Of a stretch of 8,689 nt of DNA, positions 1-5,728 are shown piece by piece. This DNA comes from an uncultured Oscillospiraceae bacterium (GTDB lineage: Bacteria; Bacillota; Clostridia; Oscillospirales; Oscillospiraceae). Every line of letters begins with the position of its first letter. The first letter of the stretch is position 1. The notes under the pieces were generated by a model. The model saw nothing but the letters and a program-made list of their open reading frames with translations. It was not told the DNA's origin and did no database searches. The stretch lies in the NCBI GenBank assembly GCA_900756715.1, contig CAAELC010000113.1, positions 1-8,689 of the forward strand. Reading direction: 5' to 3'. A program made the position numbers and the translations under genes.

Positions 1-150
1 AAGAGAAACAAAATTCTGGTTGCTGGTGCTGCGCATCAGCATCATATGCAGGCCGCCCTGCATCCCAAAGAGAATGCCGCTCTGCGCGTCTGCTGTCAGA
101 TGAAGCCGCTGGGCCACCTGCTCCAGATAATTCTGCTGGGATTTACTCAT
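1..150 (-). CDS. Unrecognised protein, N-terminal 50 residues (runs off the window)
   Basis: The reading frame is open from the ATG at 150-148 to the window edge and starts MSKSQQNYLEQVAQRLHL. A good Shine-Dalgarno (AAGGAG, 10 nt upstream of the ATG on the minus strand) supports a real start. The first 20 residues look like an amphipathic helix. They are followed by a glycine- and methionine-rich stretch (FGMQGGLHMMLM) and then a polar segment ending NFVSL. No catalytic motif or membrane segment is visible in this fragment and I do not recognise the family. It lies 105 bp downstream of the HAD phosphatase gene in the same direction, so the two may share a transcript. No promoter was obvious in the gap. 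The call as a gene rests on the start and its ribosome binding site; function is unknown. Confidence 0.6.
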   Translation of the reverse strand, partial: MSKSQQNYLEQVAQRLHLTADAQSGILFGMQGGLHMMLMRSTSNQNFVSL

Positions 151-182
151 GATGAAAACTCTCCTTATCTTTCTATGTTTCA

Positions 183-201
183 GCCGCCGGACGCAGGCGG
201 C
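183..201. other. Short inverted repeat between the HAD gene and the unknown gene
   Basis: GCCGCC and GGCGGC (6 bp) are separated by a 7-nt loop. On the minus strand the repeat follows the HAD stop and precedes the ribosome binding site of the next gene. It has no T tract on either side, so it does not look like an intrinsic terminator. It could be an mRNA-stabilising or processing hairpin, or chance in a GC-rich spacer. Confidence 0.3.
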
Positions 202-255
202 AGACCGGTACATACAAGCCGGCCTCAATGAGCATAGCATAGAAACCGTGCGTGG

Positions 256-897
256 TCAAGTGCCCGGCTCCTCCAGCAGTTCCCGAAAGCCGTGGATATA
301 CCGGCTGCAGACCTGACGCATCTGCATCTCCTCGGCTCCAAAGAAGGGATCGTATACCCCAACCACGACCATACCCGCCTCCCGGGCGCCGCGGCAGGCG
401 GCAATGGAGTCGTCAAACACCGTGCATTCTTCCGGCGCGACGCCCAGCCTGTTCGCCACCAGCCGGAAGATTTCAGGCCCTTTTTTGTCCTTTTTCAGAT
501 CGTGAGCGAAGAAAATCTCCTCGAAAAATTCAGTTAGCCCCAGATGTCCCAGCGCGCTGCGGCAATGCTCCGGCACGGCAGAGGTCAGCACGGCCATCCG
601 CAGTCCCTTCCGGCGGCATTGCGTGAGATACTCCCGCACGCCGTCCTTCACCGGCACACGCGTGGCGTAGGCATCACCGGCCATGGCCATCCATTCGGCC
701 ATGATCTCCTCGCAGGACTCATTAAGATGACAGTATTCCTTTGTGAAGGCAGCGGCGTTGGGGAAGATGGTGTGGGCCACGCCTTCATAGTATTCTTTTG
801 TATAGGGAAAGCCGCGCCTGCGCAGAAATTCCGTGTCTACATCCTTCCACACGCCGTTGGAATCAATGAGCGTTCCGTCCATATCAAAAATCAGCAT
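256..897 (-). CDS. HAD-superfamily hydrolase (subfamily IA, phosphatase/phosphoglucomutase-like)
   Basis: This 213-residue protein has all four HAD motifs. Motif I is DMDGTLIDSN, with the nucleophile Asp5 and the acid/base Asp7. Motif II is the Thr105/Ser106 region (VLTSAVPEH). Motif III is the lysine near 138 in DKKGPEIF. Motif IV is VFDDSIAAC, with Asp162 and Asp163 as Mg2+ ligands. A helical cap of about 70 residues lies between motif I and motif II, as in subfamily IA. Such enzymes remove phosphate from small metabolites or isomerise sugar phosphates; the sequence does not give the substrate. I place the start at the ATG at 897-895 because it puts DMDG at residue 5, as is usual, and has AAAGGA about 11 nt upstream. 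A longer in-frame ORF reaches 1029 but runs through the divergent promoter region. The gene is the first of a leftward pair. It appears soluble and cytoplasmic. Confidence 0.9.
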   Translation of the reverse strand: MLIFDMDGTLIDSNGVWKDVDTEFLRRRGFPYTKEYYEGVAHTIFPNAAAFTKEYCHLNESCEEIMAEWMAMAGDAYATRVPVKDGVREYLTQCRRKGLRMAVLTSAVPEHCRSALGHLGLTEFFEEIFFAHDLKKDKKGPEIFRLVANRLGVAPEECTVFDDSIAACRGAREAGMVVVGVYDPFFGAEEMQMRQVCSRYIHGFRELLEEPGT

Positions 898-943
898 ACC
901 GGTTATTATCCTTTCTTTGCGCGTCAAAAAGCAAAACAGGCTC

Positions 944-972
944 TTTACAATTTTTCCTGCCAATGATACCAT
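944..972 (+). promoter_or_regulatory. Likely sigma-A promoter for the rarD-phzF unit
   Basis: A TTTACA -35 (944-949) is followed by a 17-bp spacer and TACCAT (967-972). A TG at 964-965 gives an extended -10 element. The start site would fall near 979, about 43 nt before rarD. The -35 matches consensus at 5 of 6 bases and the -10 at 4 of 6, with the TGn compensating. The interval also serves the divergent HAD gene. On the minus strand there are two TGG-TAT(G/C)AT extended -10-like sequences at 977-985 and 963-971, neither with a clear -35. Confidence 0.5.
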
Positions 973-986
973 GTTAATCATACCAT
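963..986. repeat. Tandem 10-bp direct repeats in the divergent promoter region
   Basis: ATGATACCAT (963-972) and ATCATACCAT (977-986) match at 9 of 10 positions with a 14-bp period. They overlap the proposed rarD -10 and the possible HAD -10 elements. They may be duplicate promoter elements or half-sites for a regulator. No regulator gene is adjacent. Confidence 0.4.
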
Positions 987-1021
987 ATTTATTACCGGGA
1001 GAAAAGAGGAGAGGAAAAGAA

Positions 1022-1921
1022 ATGGACAACGCGAATTACAGACGGGGGCTCAGTGCGGTGCTGGGCTGCTTTGCCATCTGGGGCTTTCAGCCGCTGTACT
1101 GGTATCTGTGCGATGGGATTGACACCTTTTTCCTTATGGCCAGCCGGATTGTCTGGGGCGGCGTTTGCTGCGTGGGAATGCTGTGGGTGCAGGGCAAGCT
1201 GCCTCAGCTGCTGGCGGTCTTCCGGGACAGGAAGGTGCTGCTGCGGGAAATCCCGGCCTCTGTGTTTCTGCTGGCCGATTGGGGGATCTATCTCTGGGCC
1301 GTGCAGAATGGAAAGGTGCTGGAATGCAGCCTGGGGTATTACATCCAGCCGCTGGTAGTCTCTGTATTCGGAGCGGTTATCTACCACGAAAAGGTTACAT
1401 GGCGGCATTTTGTAATTCTGGCCCTGATTGTCACCGGCATTGCTCTGTCTACCACCGGCTTTGGCGGAATACCCTATGTAACCATAGCACTGGCTGTGTG
1501 CTTTGCGGTGTATGCTGCCATTAAAAAGAGCCTGACCGTGGACTCGGTGGTCAGTACCACGGCAGAGGCGCTGATTTTGACCGGCCCGGCCATTGTGTAT
1601 ATTCTCCTGTTCTGCACCGGGGCCAACGGCCTGTCTGCCCTGACACCGCTGCGGCAGGTGCTGCTCATTGGCGCCGGTATTGTCACGGCGCTGCCTATTG
1701 TGCTTTATTCTGTCGGCGTGAAGCACCTGACGCTGATGACCACCGGCATCTGCCAGTATCTCAGCCCCACATTTTCGATTATCTGCGGTTTGATTATGGG
1801 GGAGAGCCTGACAAAGGAAAAGCTGCTCAGCTTTTGCTTCATCTGGGCGGGAGTGATTTTGTATGTGGTGAACACGGTGCTGGAGGAAAAGCGCCGCGCT
1901 CAAGCAAAAGCGGACACATAA
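1022..1921 (+). CDS. rarD: RarD-type EamA/DMT-superfamily membrane transporter
   Basis: The protein has 299 residues, the normal length for RarD, with about ten hydrophobic segments spread from residue 9 to 286. This is the two-repeat EamA layout. Family-like landmarks are FAIWGFQPLYW near 17-27, SLGYYIQPL at 103-111 just before the central helices, and TGICQYLSPTFS near 241-252 followed by GLIMGE. The C-terminal tail is short and positively charged, typical of a cytoplasmic end. RarD proteins are annotated as chloramphenicol-sensitivity proteins or permeases, but substrates are poorly known, and no substrate can be read here. The start at 1022 is preceded by AGGAGAGG about 6 nt upstream. An upstream in-frame ATG at 833 lies antisense inside the HAD gene and is rejected. 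The next gene, phzF-like, begins 14 bp after the stop, so the two are very likely co-transcribed. Confidence 0.88.
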   Translation: MDNANYRRGLSAVLGCFAIWGFQPLYWYLCDGIDTFFLMASRIVWGGVCCVGMLWVQGKLPQLLAVFRDRKVLLREIPASVFLLADWGIYLWAVQNGKVLECSLGYYIQPLVVSVFGAVIYHEKVTWRHFVILALIVTGIALSTTGFGGIPYVTIALAVCFAVYAAIKKSLTVDSVVSTTAEALILTGPAIVYILLFCTGANGLSALTPLRQVLLIGAGIVTALPIVLYSVGVKHLTLMTTGICQYLSPTFSIICGLIMGESLTKEKLLSFCFIWAGVILYVVNTVLEEKRRAQAKADT

Positions 1922-1935
1922 ACGGAGGAGAAAAA

Positions 1936-2784
1936 ATGAAGGTATATGTGATGGATGCCTTTTCGGACCGGATGTTTGGCGGCAATCAGGCCGGTGTAGC
2001 GCTGCCGGAGGGGGAATTGGCAGACGAGACGATGCGAAGCATCGCCGGGGAGCTGAAGCATTCGGAAACGGCGTTTGTCTGGCAAAAGCCGGATGGGATA
2101 AAGCTGAGATACTTTACTCCTGCCGGGGAGGTGGATCTGTGCGGCCATGCAACAGTGGCCTCTTTTGCGCTGCTGCGAAAGCTGGGAAAAATTAAGGACG
2201 GTGCCCATAGAGCCTTTACAAAATCCGGGGAACTGACGATTTCTGTGGAGGGAGGAACGGTTTGGATGGATATGGCCCCGCCCCGTGCGCTGGGGCCGGT
2301 GCCCCGGGCTGTCTGGGCCGAGCTGTACCGGGCCTACGGCCTGACCGAAGCAGACAAGCCCACGGAACTGGACCCGGAAATTGTGTCCACCGGCCTTGCT
2401 GACATTATGCTGCCGGTCCGCAGCCGGGAAACACTGCTGCGCGCTGTGCAGGACCAGCAGGCGGTGACGGAATTGTCCCGCCGCTTTCAGGTGACCGGGG
2501 TACATATGTTTTGTCTGGGAGAGGGGCAGGTGCATTGCAGTAATTTTGCTCCGCTTTATGACATTCCGGAAGAATGCGCCACAGGCACCAGCAACGGTGC
2601 TCTGACCTATTATCTTTATAAGCGGGGGCTTGTGACTCCGGATATGGAAAACCTCTTTTTGCAGGGGGAGCACATGCATCGTCCTTCGTTGATTCGCAGC
2701 TGCCTGCTGCTGGAAAACGGTGGGGTACGGGTGCGCATCGGCGGACAGGCCGTGATGAGTCTGGCGGGGGAAATGGACATCTGA
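1936..2784 (+). CDS. PhzF-family (phenazine biosynthesis-like) isomerase/epimerase
   Basis: The protein has 282 residues, within the family range, and shows the two-lobed PhzF/diaminopimelate-epimerase fold signatures in order. These are GGNQAGV at 15-21, HSETAFV at 42-48 with the likely catalytic Glu44, YFTPAGEVDLCGHATVASF at 59-77 with the conserved His71, CATGTSNGAL at 214-223, and QGEHMHRPS at 243-251. True PhzF isomerises trans-2,3-dihydro-3-hydroxyanthranilate. No other phenazine genes are present, so this is more likely one of the many family members of unknown substrate. The signature usually written EDPATGS reads EECATGT here (Asp to Glu, Ser to Thr), a conservative variant. The start is preceded by GGAGGAG at 1924-1930. 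It follows rarD by 14 bp and probably shares its promoter. The product looks cytoplasmic. Confidence 0.88.
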   Translation: MKVYVMDAFSDRMFGGNQAGVALPEGELADETMRSIAGELKHSETAFVWQKPDGIKLRYFTPAGEVDLCGHATVASFALLRKLGKIKDGAHRAFTKSGELTISVEGGTVWMDMAPPRALGPVPRAVWAELYRAYGLTEADKPTELDPEIVSTGLADIMLPVRSRETLLRAVQDQQAVTELSRRFQVTGVHMFCLGEGQVHCSNFAPLYDIPEECATGTSNGALTYYLYKRGLVTPDMENLFLQGEHMHRPSLIRSCLLLENGGVRVRIGGQAVMSLAGEMDI

Positions 2785-2797
2785 CCGCCTGCGGGGG

Positions 2798-2826
2798 TTG
2801 TATCTGCGGGGATGCCGTGTTATAAT
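2798..2826 (+). promoter_or_regulatory. Probable sigma-A promoter for the nucleotidyltransferase gene
   Basis: A perfect TATAAT (2821-2826) is preceded at exactly 17 bp by TTGTAT (2798-2803). It sits in the 87-bp gap after phzF. The -35 is weak beyond its TTG. A start site near 2833 would give a leader of about 39 nt containing the small AGCCG-AAAA-CGGCT hairpin at 2840-2853 and the ribosome binding site AGGAGG near 2859-2864. The downstream pair can therefore be transcribed apart from rarD-phzF. Confidence 0.6.
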
Positions 2827-2839
2827 CAGTGTATCAGGA

Positions 2840-2853
2840 AGCCGAAAACGGCT
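2840..2853 (+). other. Small 5'-leader hairpin before the nucleotidyltransferase
   Basis: AGCCG and CGGCT close an AAAA tetraloop just downstream of the predicted start site and upstream of AGGAGG. It has no U tract, so it is not a terminator. It may stabilise the transcript end; the stem is only 5 bp, so chance is possible. Confidence 0.3.
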
Positions 2854-2871
2854 GAAACAGGAGGAAAAGAA

Positions 2872-3795
2872 ATGAAAGCAGCACTTGTAATCATGGCGGC
2901 TGGTCTGGGGTCCCGCTATGGTGGCAATAAGCAGGTGGACGGTGTGGGGCCGGACAACGAAATTCTGATGGAATATTCCATTTACGACGCCATTCGGGCA
3001 GGCTTTACCAAGGTGGTGTTTATCGTCAAGCCGGATATGGTGGATCTGATGAAGCGCCTGTGCGGGGATCGGATTGCCCGGACAACCGCGCGGGATGGTC
3101 AGCCGGTGGAAGTTTGCTACGCAGTGCAGGATTTTAGCAGCGTGCCTGATTTTTATCACATTCCGGAAGGCCGCACCAAGCCCTTTGGTACGGTGCATGC
3201 ATTGCTGTGCGCGCGCCCCTATGTCAAGGAGCCGCTGTGCGTCATCAACGCCGATGATTATTACGGCGTTGATGCCTATCGCACCATATATGAGCAGCTG
3301 CAGCGTCTGCCCGATGAAGGACAGGCCACCATGGTGGGGTATCTGCTGAAAAACACAGTCAGCAAGAACGGAACGGTTTCCCGCGGCGTCTGCCGGGTGG
3401 AGCAGGGGCATCTGGCGGGAATCAAGGAGACACTGAAGCTCCAGCAGTTCCCGGATGGCTCCATTGCCGATGTATCGGATGGGGGGCATGTGCTGTTTGC
3501 TCCGGATACAGTGGTGTCCATGAACTTCTGGGGCTTTATGCCGTCTATTTTCCGGGAGCTGGAACACTATTTTGACCGTTTTTTGAAAAACGAAGCAGGA
3601 GAGAATGTCAAGGCGGAATGCCTGCTTCCCAACATGGTGGGGGAGCTTTTGCAGGCAGACAGGCTGCATGTGTCGGTGCTGAAGTCGGAAGACCGCTGGT
3701 TCGGTATGACCTATCATGAAGATCGGCAGGCCGTGGCAGAGGAGCTGCGCCGTCTGCATACGGACGGAACCTATCCGCCCACGCTGCACGGGTAA
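2872..3795 (+). CDS. Nucleotidyltransferase (NDP-sugar pyrophosphorylase-like)
   Basis: The protein has 307 residues with a Rossmann-like GT-A nucleotidyltransferase domain. The N-terminal nucleotide-binding loop is MAAGLGSRYGGNKQ at 8-21, a variant of the G-x-G-T-R-x-x-P-x-T-K signature of sugar-1-phosphate nucleotidyltransferases. KPFGTVHALLCA at 103-114 and INADDYYG at 125-132 follow, the latter supplying the likely metal-binding aspartates. MNFWGF at 217-222 and RWFGMTYHEDR at 275-285 lie in the C-terminal half. Known relatives transfer a nucleotidyl group from an NTP to a sugar phosphate; which sugar or nucleotide is used here cannot be read. No acyltransferase or CBS domain is fused. 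The start has AGGAGG about 7 nt upstream and its own promoter. The VanY-like gene begins 5 bp after the stop, which points to co-translation and possibly a cell-envelope role, though that is inference. Confidence 0.8.
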   Translation: MKAALVIMAAGLGSRYGGNKQVDGVGPDNEILMEYSIYDAIRAGFTKVVFIVKPDMVDLMKRLCGDRIARTTARDGQPVEVCYAVQDFSSVPDFYHIPEGRTKPFGTVHALLCARPYVKEPLCVINADDYYGVDAYRTIYEQLQRLPDEGQATMVGYLLKNTVSKNGTVSRGVCRVEQGHLAGIKETLKLQQFPDGSIADVSDGGHVLFAPDTVVSMNFWGFMPSIFRELEHYFDRFLKNEAGENVKAECLLPNMVGELLQADRLHVSVLKSEDRWFGMTYHEDRQAVAEELRRLHTDGTYPPTLHG

Positions 3796-3800
3796 GCGCC

Positions 3801-4640
3801 ATGGTGGGAAGAAGACAGAGCCGGGGCGGCGCGGCGCAGCCCAAAAAGACCTGGCTGCTGATTGGGATAGCCGCTGTGGTGGTTATCCTTGCGGTGGCGC
3901 TGGTTGTGAGCCTGAGCGGGAAGGATAAAACGGAGGGAGAGAAAGAGGAGACTCCGACAAAGCAGGAAGAAGCGTCAGACACCCCGCAGAATACAGGTGC
4001 GCAGTCACCTGAAAACGAGAAGCCGCCGGTTGACCGGAGCGAAGCGGCATCCTCTGTGTCGGAAGAACAGGTGGATGGTAAGTGGAATCTGCTGCTGGTA
4101 AATCCATGGAACCCTGTCCCGGACGGATTCAGCGTGGAGCTGGAAAATCTGGACAACGGCTCGGTGGATAAACGATGCTATCCCCAGCTGCAGCAGATGA
4201 TGGATGATTGCCGGGCGGAGGGCCTTTCGCCCTATATCTGTTCGTCCTATCGCACGCAGGAACTGCAGCAGGAGCTGCTGGACAACCAGATTTCCGCTTT
4301 CCGCAATCAGGGCTATGACGAAGATGAGGCATACCGCCTGGCCGCTCGGGAGGTGGCTGTTCCCGGCACCAGCGAGCATCAGCTGGGCCTTGCGGTGGAT
4401 ATTATTGATGCCAGCAACTGGAATCTGGATGAAAGTCAGGAGCATACGCCGGCCCAGCAATGGCTGATGGCCAACAGCTGGCGATATGGCTTTATCCTGC
4501 GCTATCCCAATGATAAGAGCGACATCACAGGAATTATATATGAGCCGTGGCACTACCGGTATGTAGGCTATGATGTGGCGAAAGAGATACATGAGCGGGG
4601 CATTTGCCTGGAGGAGTATCTGGGCAGGGCCGGGCACTGA
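3801..4640 (+). CDS. Membrane-anchored D-alanyl-D-alanine carboxypeptidase, VanY/M15B family
   Basis: The protein has 279 residues. A basic start (GRRQSRGG) and a single hydrophobic helix at about 17-38 form an uncleaved anchor that would leave the rest outside the membrane. A low-complexity Glu/Lys/Pro/Ser linker runs from 40 to about 92. The catalytic domain follows: CSSYRTQELQQ at 147-157, the zinc motif SEHQLGLAVD at 191-200 (His193, Asp200), and EPWHYRYVG at 248-256 (catalytic Glu248, zinc ligand His251). All key M15B residues are present. Such enzymes trim the terminal D-alanine of peptidoglycan stem peptides. No vanR, vanS, vanH, vanA or vanX genes are nearby, so this is likely a housekeeping wall enzyme rather than a resistance determinant. 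The start ATG lies 5 bp after the upstream stop and lacks a clear Shine-Dalgarno, which suggests translational coupling. Confidence 0.9.
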   Translation: MVGRRQSRGGAAQPKKTWLLIGIAAVVVILAVALVVSLSGKDKTEGEKEETPTKQEEASDTPQNTGAQSPENEKPPVDRSEAASSVSEEQVDGKWNLLLVNPWNPVPDGFSVELENLDNGSVDKRCYPQLQQMMDDCRAEGLSPYICSSYRTQELQQELLDNQISAFRNQGYDEDEAYRLAAREVAVPGTSEHQLGLAVDIIDASNWNLDESQEHTPAQQWLMANSWRYGFILRYPNDKSDITGIIYEPWHYRYVGYDVAKEIHERGICLEEYLGRAGH

Positions 4641-4653
4641 TGTTCAGATTCAT

Positions 4654-4692
4654 AAAGAAAGGGGAGTGGAGATACCTGTCTCCACTCCCTTT
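4654..4692. terminator. Probable bidirectional terminator between convergent genes
   Basis: GGGAGTGGAGA (4662-4672) pairs perfectly with TCTCCACTCCC (4679-4689) around a 6-nt loop. The rightward transcript continues with TTT then mixed sequence. The leftward transcript continues CTTTCTTT, a better U-rich tail. The hairpin lies between the stop of the VanY-like gene (4640) and the stop of trmB (4721), where a shared terminator is expected. The rightward U tract is short, so rightward efficiency may be moderate. Confidence 0.75.
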
Positions 4693-4720
4693 CAGCTTGT
4701 GTGCCTTTTGAAGAAAAGCT

Positions 4721-5386
4721 TTATTCCTCCGGGGTTTCCGGCTCCGTCCAATCCAGCATAGTGGCAACGCAGCGGTTGATGTTCTTCCCCTCGGCAAAGA
4801 ATTTGGCCTCATAGTCGGTCATAACGCCCACAGGACCGCCTGCGTGCAGATCGGTTGTAACCTCAGACAGGGAAAAACCAAATTGCGGAATTTCCTCCAG
4901 CGACCACTGAAACAGCTTATCATTGTCGGTTTTAAAGTGAATCTGCCCACCCGGTTTCAGTACCTGCCTGTATTTTTTCAGGAAATTTCCATGGGTCAGA
5001 CGGCGCTTTTTCTGGTTGCTTTTGGGCCATGGATCACAGAAATTGATATAAAGCCGGTCCACCTCGCCGGGTGCAAATAATTCCGGCAGAAGGGCGGCAT
5101 CTGCATCAATGAAGAACACATTTTCAAGCCTTTCATTTTTCACCCGTTCCATAGCCACCACCATGGCGTCCGGTACTTTTTCCACGGCAATAAGCAGGGT
5201 ATCCGGCTGGGCCGCTGCCGTTCCGGCGGTGAAGCGGCCCTTGCCGCAGCCCAACTCCACCTCCAGTTTTTTCGCCTGTGGAAACAGGCTGCGCCAATTG
5301 CCGCGCAAGGCTTGGGGCTGGGGGATCAGCAGCCGGCCGCAGGCTTCCATCCGGGGCTGCAGGTTTTTCTTTTTTCGCATGCGCAT
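4721..5386 (-). CDS. trmB: tRNA (guanine-N7-)-methyltransferase TrmB
   Basis: This 221-residue class I SAM-dependent methyltransferase makes m7G at position 46 in the variable loop of tRNAs. The start MRMRKKKNLQPR is characteristic of Gram-positive TrmB. The SAM-binding loop is VELGCGKGRF at 43-52. FIDADAALL at 92-100 contains the second acidic SAM-side motif. NFCDPWPKSNQKKRR at 115-129 is the family signature holding the catalytic Asp. The C-terminal GVMTDYEAKF at 187-196 corresponds to the T-x-Y-E substrate motif. I chose the ATG at 5386-5384 over an upstream in-frame ATG at 5446. It has GGGAGG 8 nt upstream, fits the family N-terminus, and the longer start would lie within the predicted promoter. 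It is monocistronic here and convergent with the VanY-like gene. The ribosome binding site lies inside a predicted hairpin. Confidence 0.95.
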   Translation of the reverse strand: MRMRKKKNLQPRMEACGRLLIPQPQALRGNWRSLFPQAKKLEVELGCGKGRFTAGTAAAQPDTLLIAVEKVPDAMVVAMERVKNERLENVFFIDADAALLPELFAPGEVDRLYINFCDPWPKSNQKKRRLTHGNFLKKYRQVLKPGGQIHFKTDNDKLFQWSLEEIPQFGFSLSEVTTDLHAGGPVGVMTDYEAKFFAEGKNINRCVATMLDWTEPETPEE

Positions 5387-5394
5387 GTTGATTT

Positions 5395-5425
5395 CCTCCC
5401 TGATCTGGCCCCCGGCAGGGAGGCC
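5395..5425 (-). promoter_or_regulatory. trmB leader with two competing hairpins over the ribosome binding site
   Basis: In the trmB transcript, CCTCCCTG (5423-5416) can pair perfectly with CAGGGAGG (5402-5395), which buries the whole GGGAGG Shine-Dalgarno. Alternatively GGCCTCC (5425-5419) can pair with GGGGGCC (5413-5407) around a 5-nt loop with one G-U, which frees the Shine-Dalgarno. Both use bases 5419-5423, so they exclude each other. This is visible in the sequence; a regulatory role is inferred. Confidence 0.45.
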
Positions 5426-5436
5426 GCTTCCGTCAC

Positions 5437-5466
5437 ATGTTACCACAAAATATGTCCTGCTGTAAA
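5437..5466 (-). promoter_or_regulatory. trmB: Likely sigma-A promoter of trmB
   Basis: Read on the minus strand, TTTACA (5466-5461) is followed by an 18-bp spacer and TAACAT (5442-5437), with TGG directly before the -10 giving an extended element. The -35 box is identical to the one proposed for rarD. Transcription would start near 5430, leaving a leader of roughly 44 nt that contains the hairpins above. Confidence 0.55.
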
Positions 5467-5597
5467 TGGGGGAAATACCATATCAGGGAAAAGAGAAGGC
5501 GGAAAACAATTCGCGTGGGGAAAAATGTAGCACTTTAACTTGAAAATTGCGCAAATTCGAGGGGGTTGTTTTGTGCGATACATAAAAAAACCGAAAA

Positions 5598-5614
5598 AAG
5601 CCCGAACAGGGCTT
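5598..5614. promoter_or_regulatory. Inverted repeat overlapping the operon -35; leftward terminator-like
   Basis: AAGCCC (5598-5603) and GGGCTT (5609-5614) flank a 5-nt loop. On the minus strand the stem is followed by TTTT, CGG and then seven more T, the form of an intrinsic terminator. It would stop leftward transcription toward trmB. On the plus strand its right end covers the first bases of the TTGATA -35 box at 5613, so it could equally be an operator. The sequence alone does not decide between the two. Confidence 0.5.
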
Positions 5615-5641
5615 GATAAAAAATAGACAAGGTACTATAAT
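5613..5641 (+). promoter_or_regulatory. Strong sigma-A promoter of the crt-hbd-bcd-etfB operon
   Basis: TTGATA (5613-5618, 5 of 6 consensus) and a perfect TATAAT (5636-5641) are separated by exactly 17 bp. The spacer is AT-rich, as is the sequence upstream. Transcription should begin near 5648, about 80 nt before the crt start. This is the best promoter in the window and fits the high expression expected of the main fermentation pathway. Confidence 0.85.
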
Positions 5642-5654
5642 GAGTCTGTATGAA

Positions 5655-5677
5655 AGGGGACGCCGGCGGCGTACCCT
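5655..5677 (+). other. GC-rich hairpin at the 5' end of the butyrate mRNA
   Basis: AGGGGACGCC pairs with GGCGTACCCT around a GGC loop with one internal mismatch (5659 against 5673). It lies within about 10 nt of the predicted transcription start. Stable hairpins so close to the 5' end commonly protect mRNA from decay. There is no U tract, so it is not an attenuator by itself. Confidence 0.5.
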
Positions 5678-5685
5678 ATAAACAA

Positions 5686-5709
5686 CTCAGGCGAAGGAGT
5701 TCGTTTGAG
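5686..5709 (+). promoter_or_regulatory. Leader hairpin displaying GGAG in its tetraloop, before crt
   Basis: CTCAGGCGAA (5686-5695) pairs along all ten positions with TTCGTTTGAG (5700-5709), including two G-U pairs, and closes a GGAG loop. The loop is part of a first Shine-Dalgarno-like AAGGAG at 5694-5699. A TTG at 5705 in the right arm is in frame with crt. A second, stronger AAGGAGG at 5715-5721 follows outside the hairpin. Confidence 0.5.
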
Positions 5710-5728
5710 GATAGAAGGAGGAACAGTT

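Larger units (their letters stand above)
5387..5728. other. 342-bp divergent regulatory interval between trmB and crt
   Basis: No gene is credible here. From left to right it holds the trmB leader with its ribosome binding site and hairpins (5387-5430), the leftward trmB promoter (5437-5466), an AT-rich stretch of about 130 bp with an 8-bp palindrome TTGCGCAA at 5547-5554, an inverted repeat at 5598-5614, the rightward operon promoter (5613-5641), and the crt leader with two hairpins. I found no clear match to the clostridial Rex box (TTGTTAA-n4-TTAACAA). The stretch 5467-5597 is otherwise unexplained. Confidence 0.7.

Noticed and set aside
833..1021. N-terminal extension of the rarD frame to an ATG at 833
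   Set aside because: It would run antisense through the start of the HAD gene and across the promoter region. The ATG at 1022 has AGGAGAGG and the normal RarD N-terminus.
898..1029. N-terminal extension of the HAD frame by 44 residues
   Set aside because: It would place DMDGT at residue 49 and overlap the rarD start and promoter. The start at 897 fits the family.
1900..3789. 629-codon open frame on the minus strand across phzF and the nucleotidyltransferase
   Set aside because: It is exactly in phase with the plus-strand genes and is open only because these avoid TTA, CTA and TCA. The translation is Arg/His/Gln-rich, without a recognisable domain, and ends at a poor start context.
3801..4640. 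Vancomycin-resistance gene cluster, because of the VanY-type protein
   Set aside because: No vanR/S/H/A/X homologues are adjacent. Genes of this family are common as housekeeping wall enzymes.
5387..5446. 20-residue upstream extension of TrmB
   Set aside because: It lies in the predicted trmB promoter and leader. The Gram-positive TrmB start MRMRKKKN is preceded by GGGAGG.
5560..5590. Possible Rex (redox repressor) operator before the butyrate operon
   Set aside because: A TTGTT half-site occurs at 5566-5570 but the inverted partner TTAACAA is absent at the right spacing.
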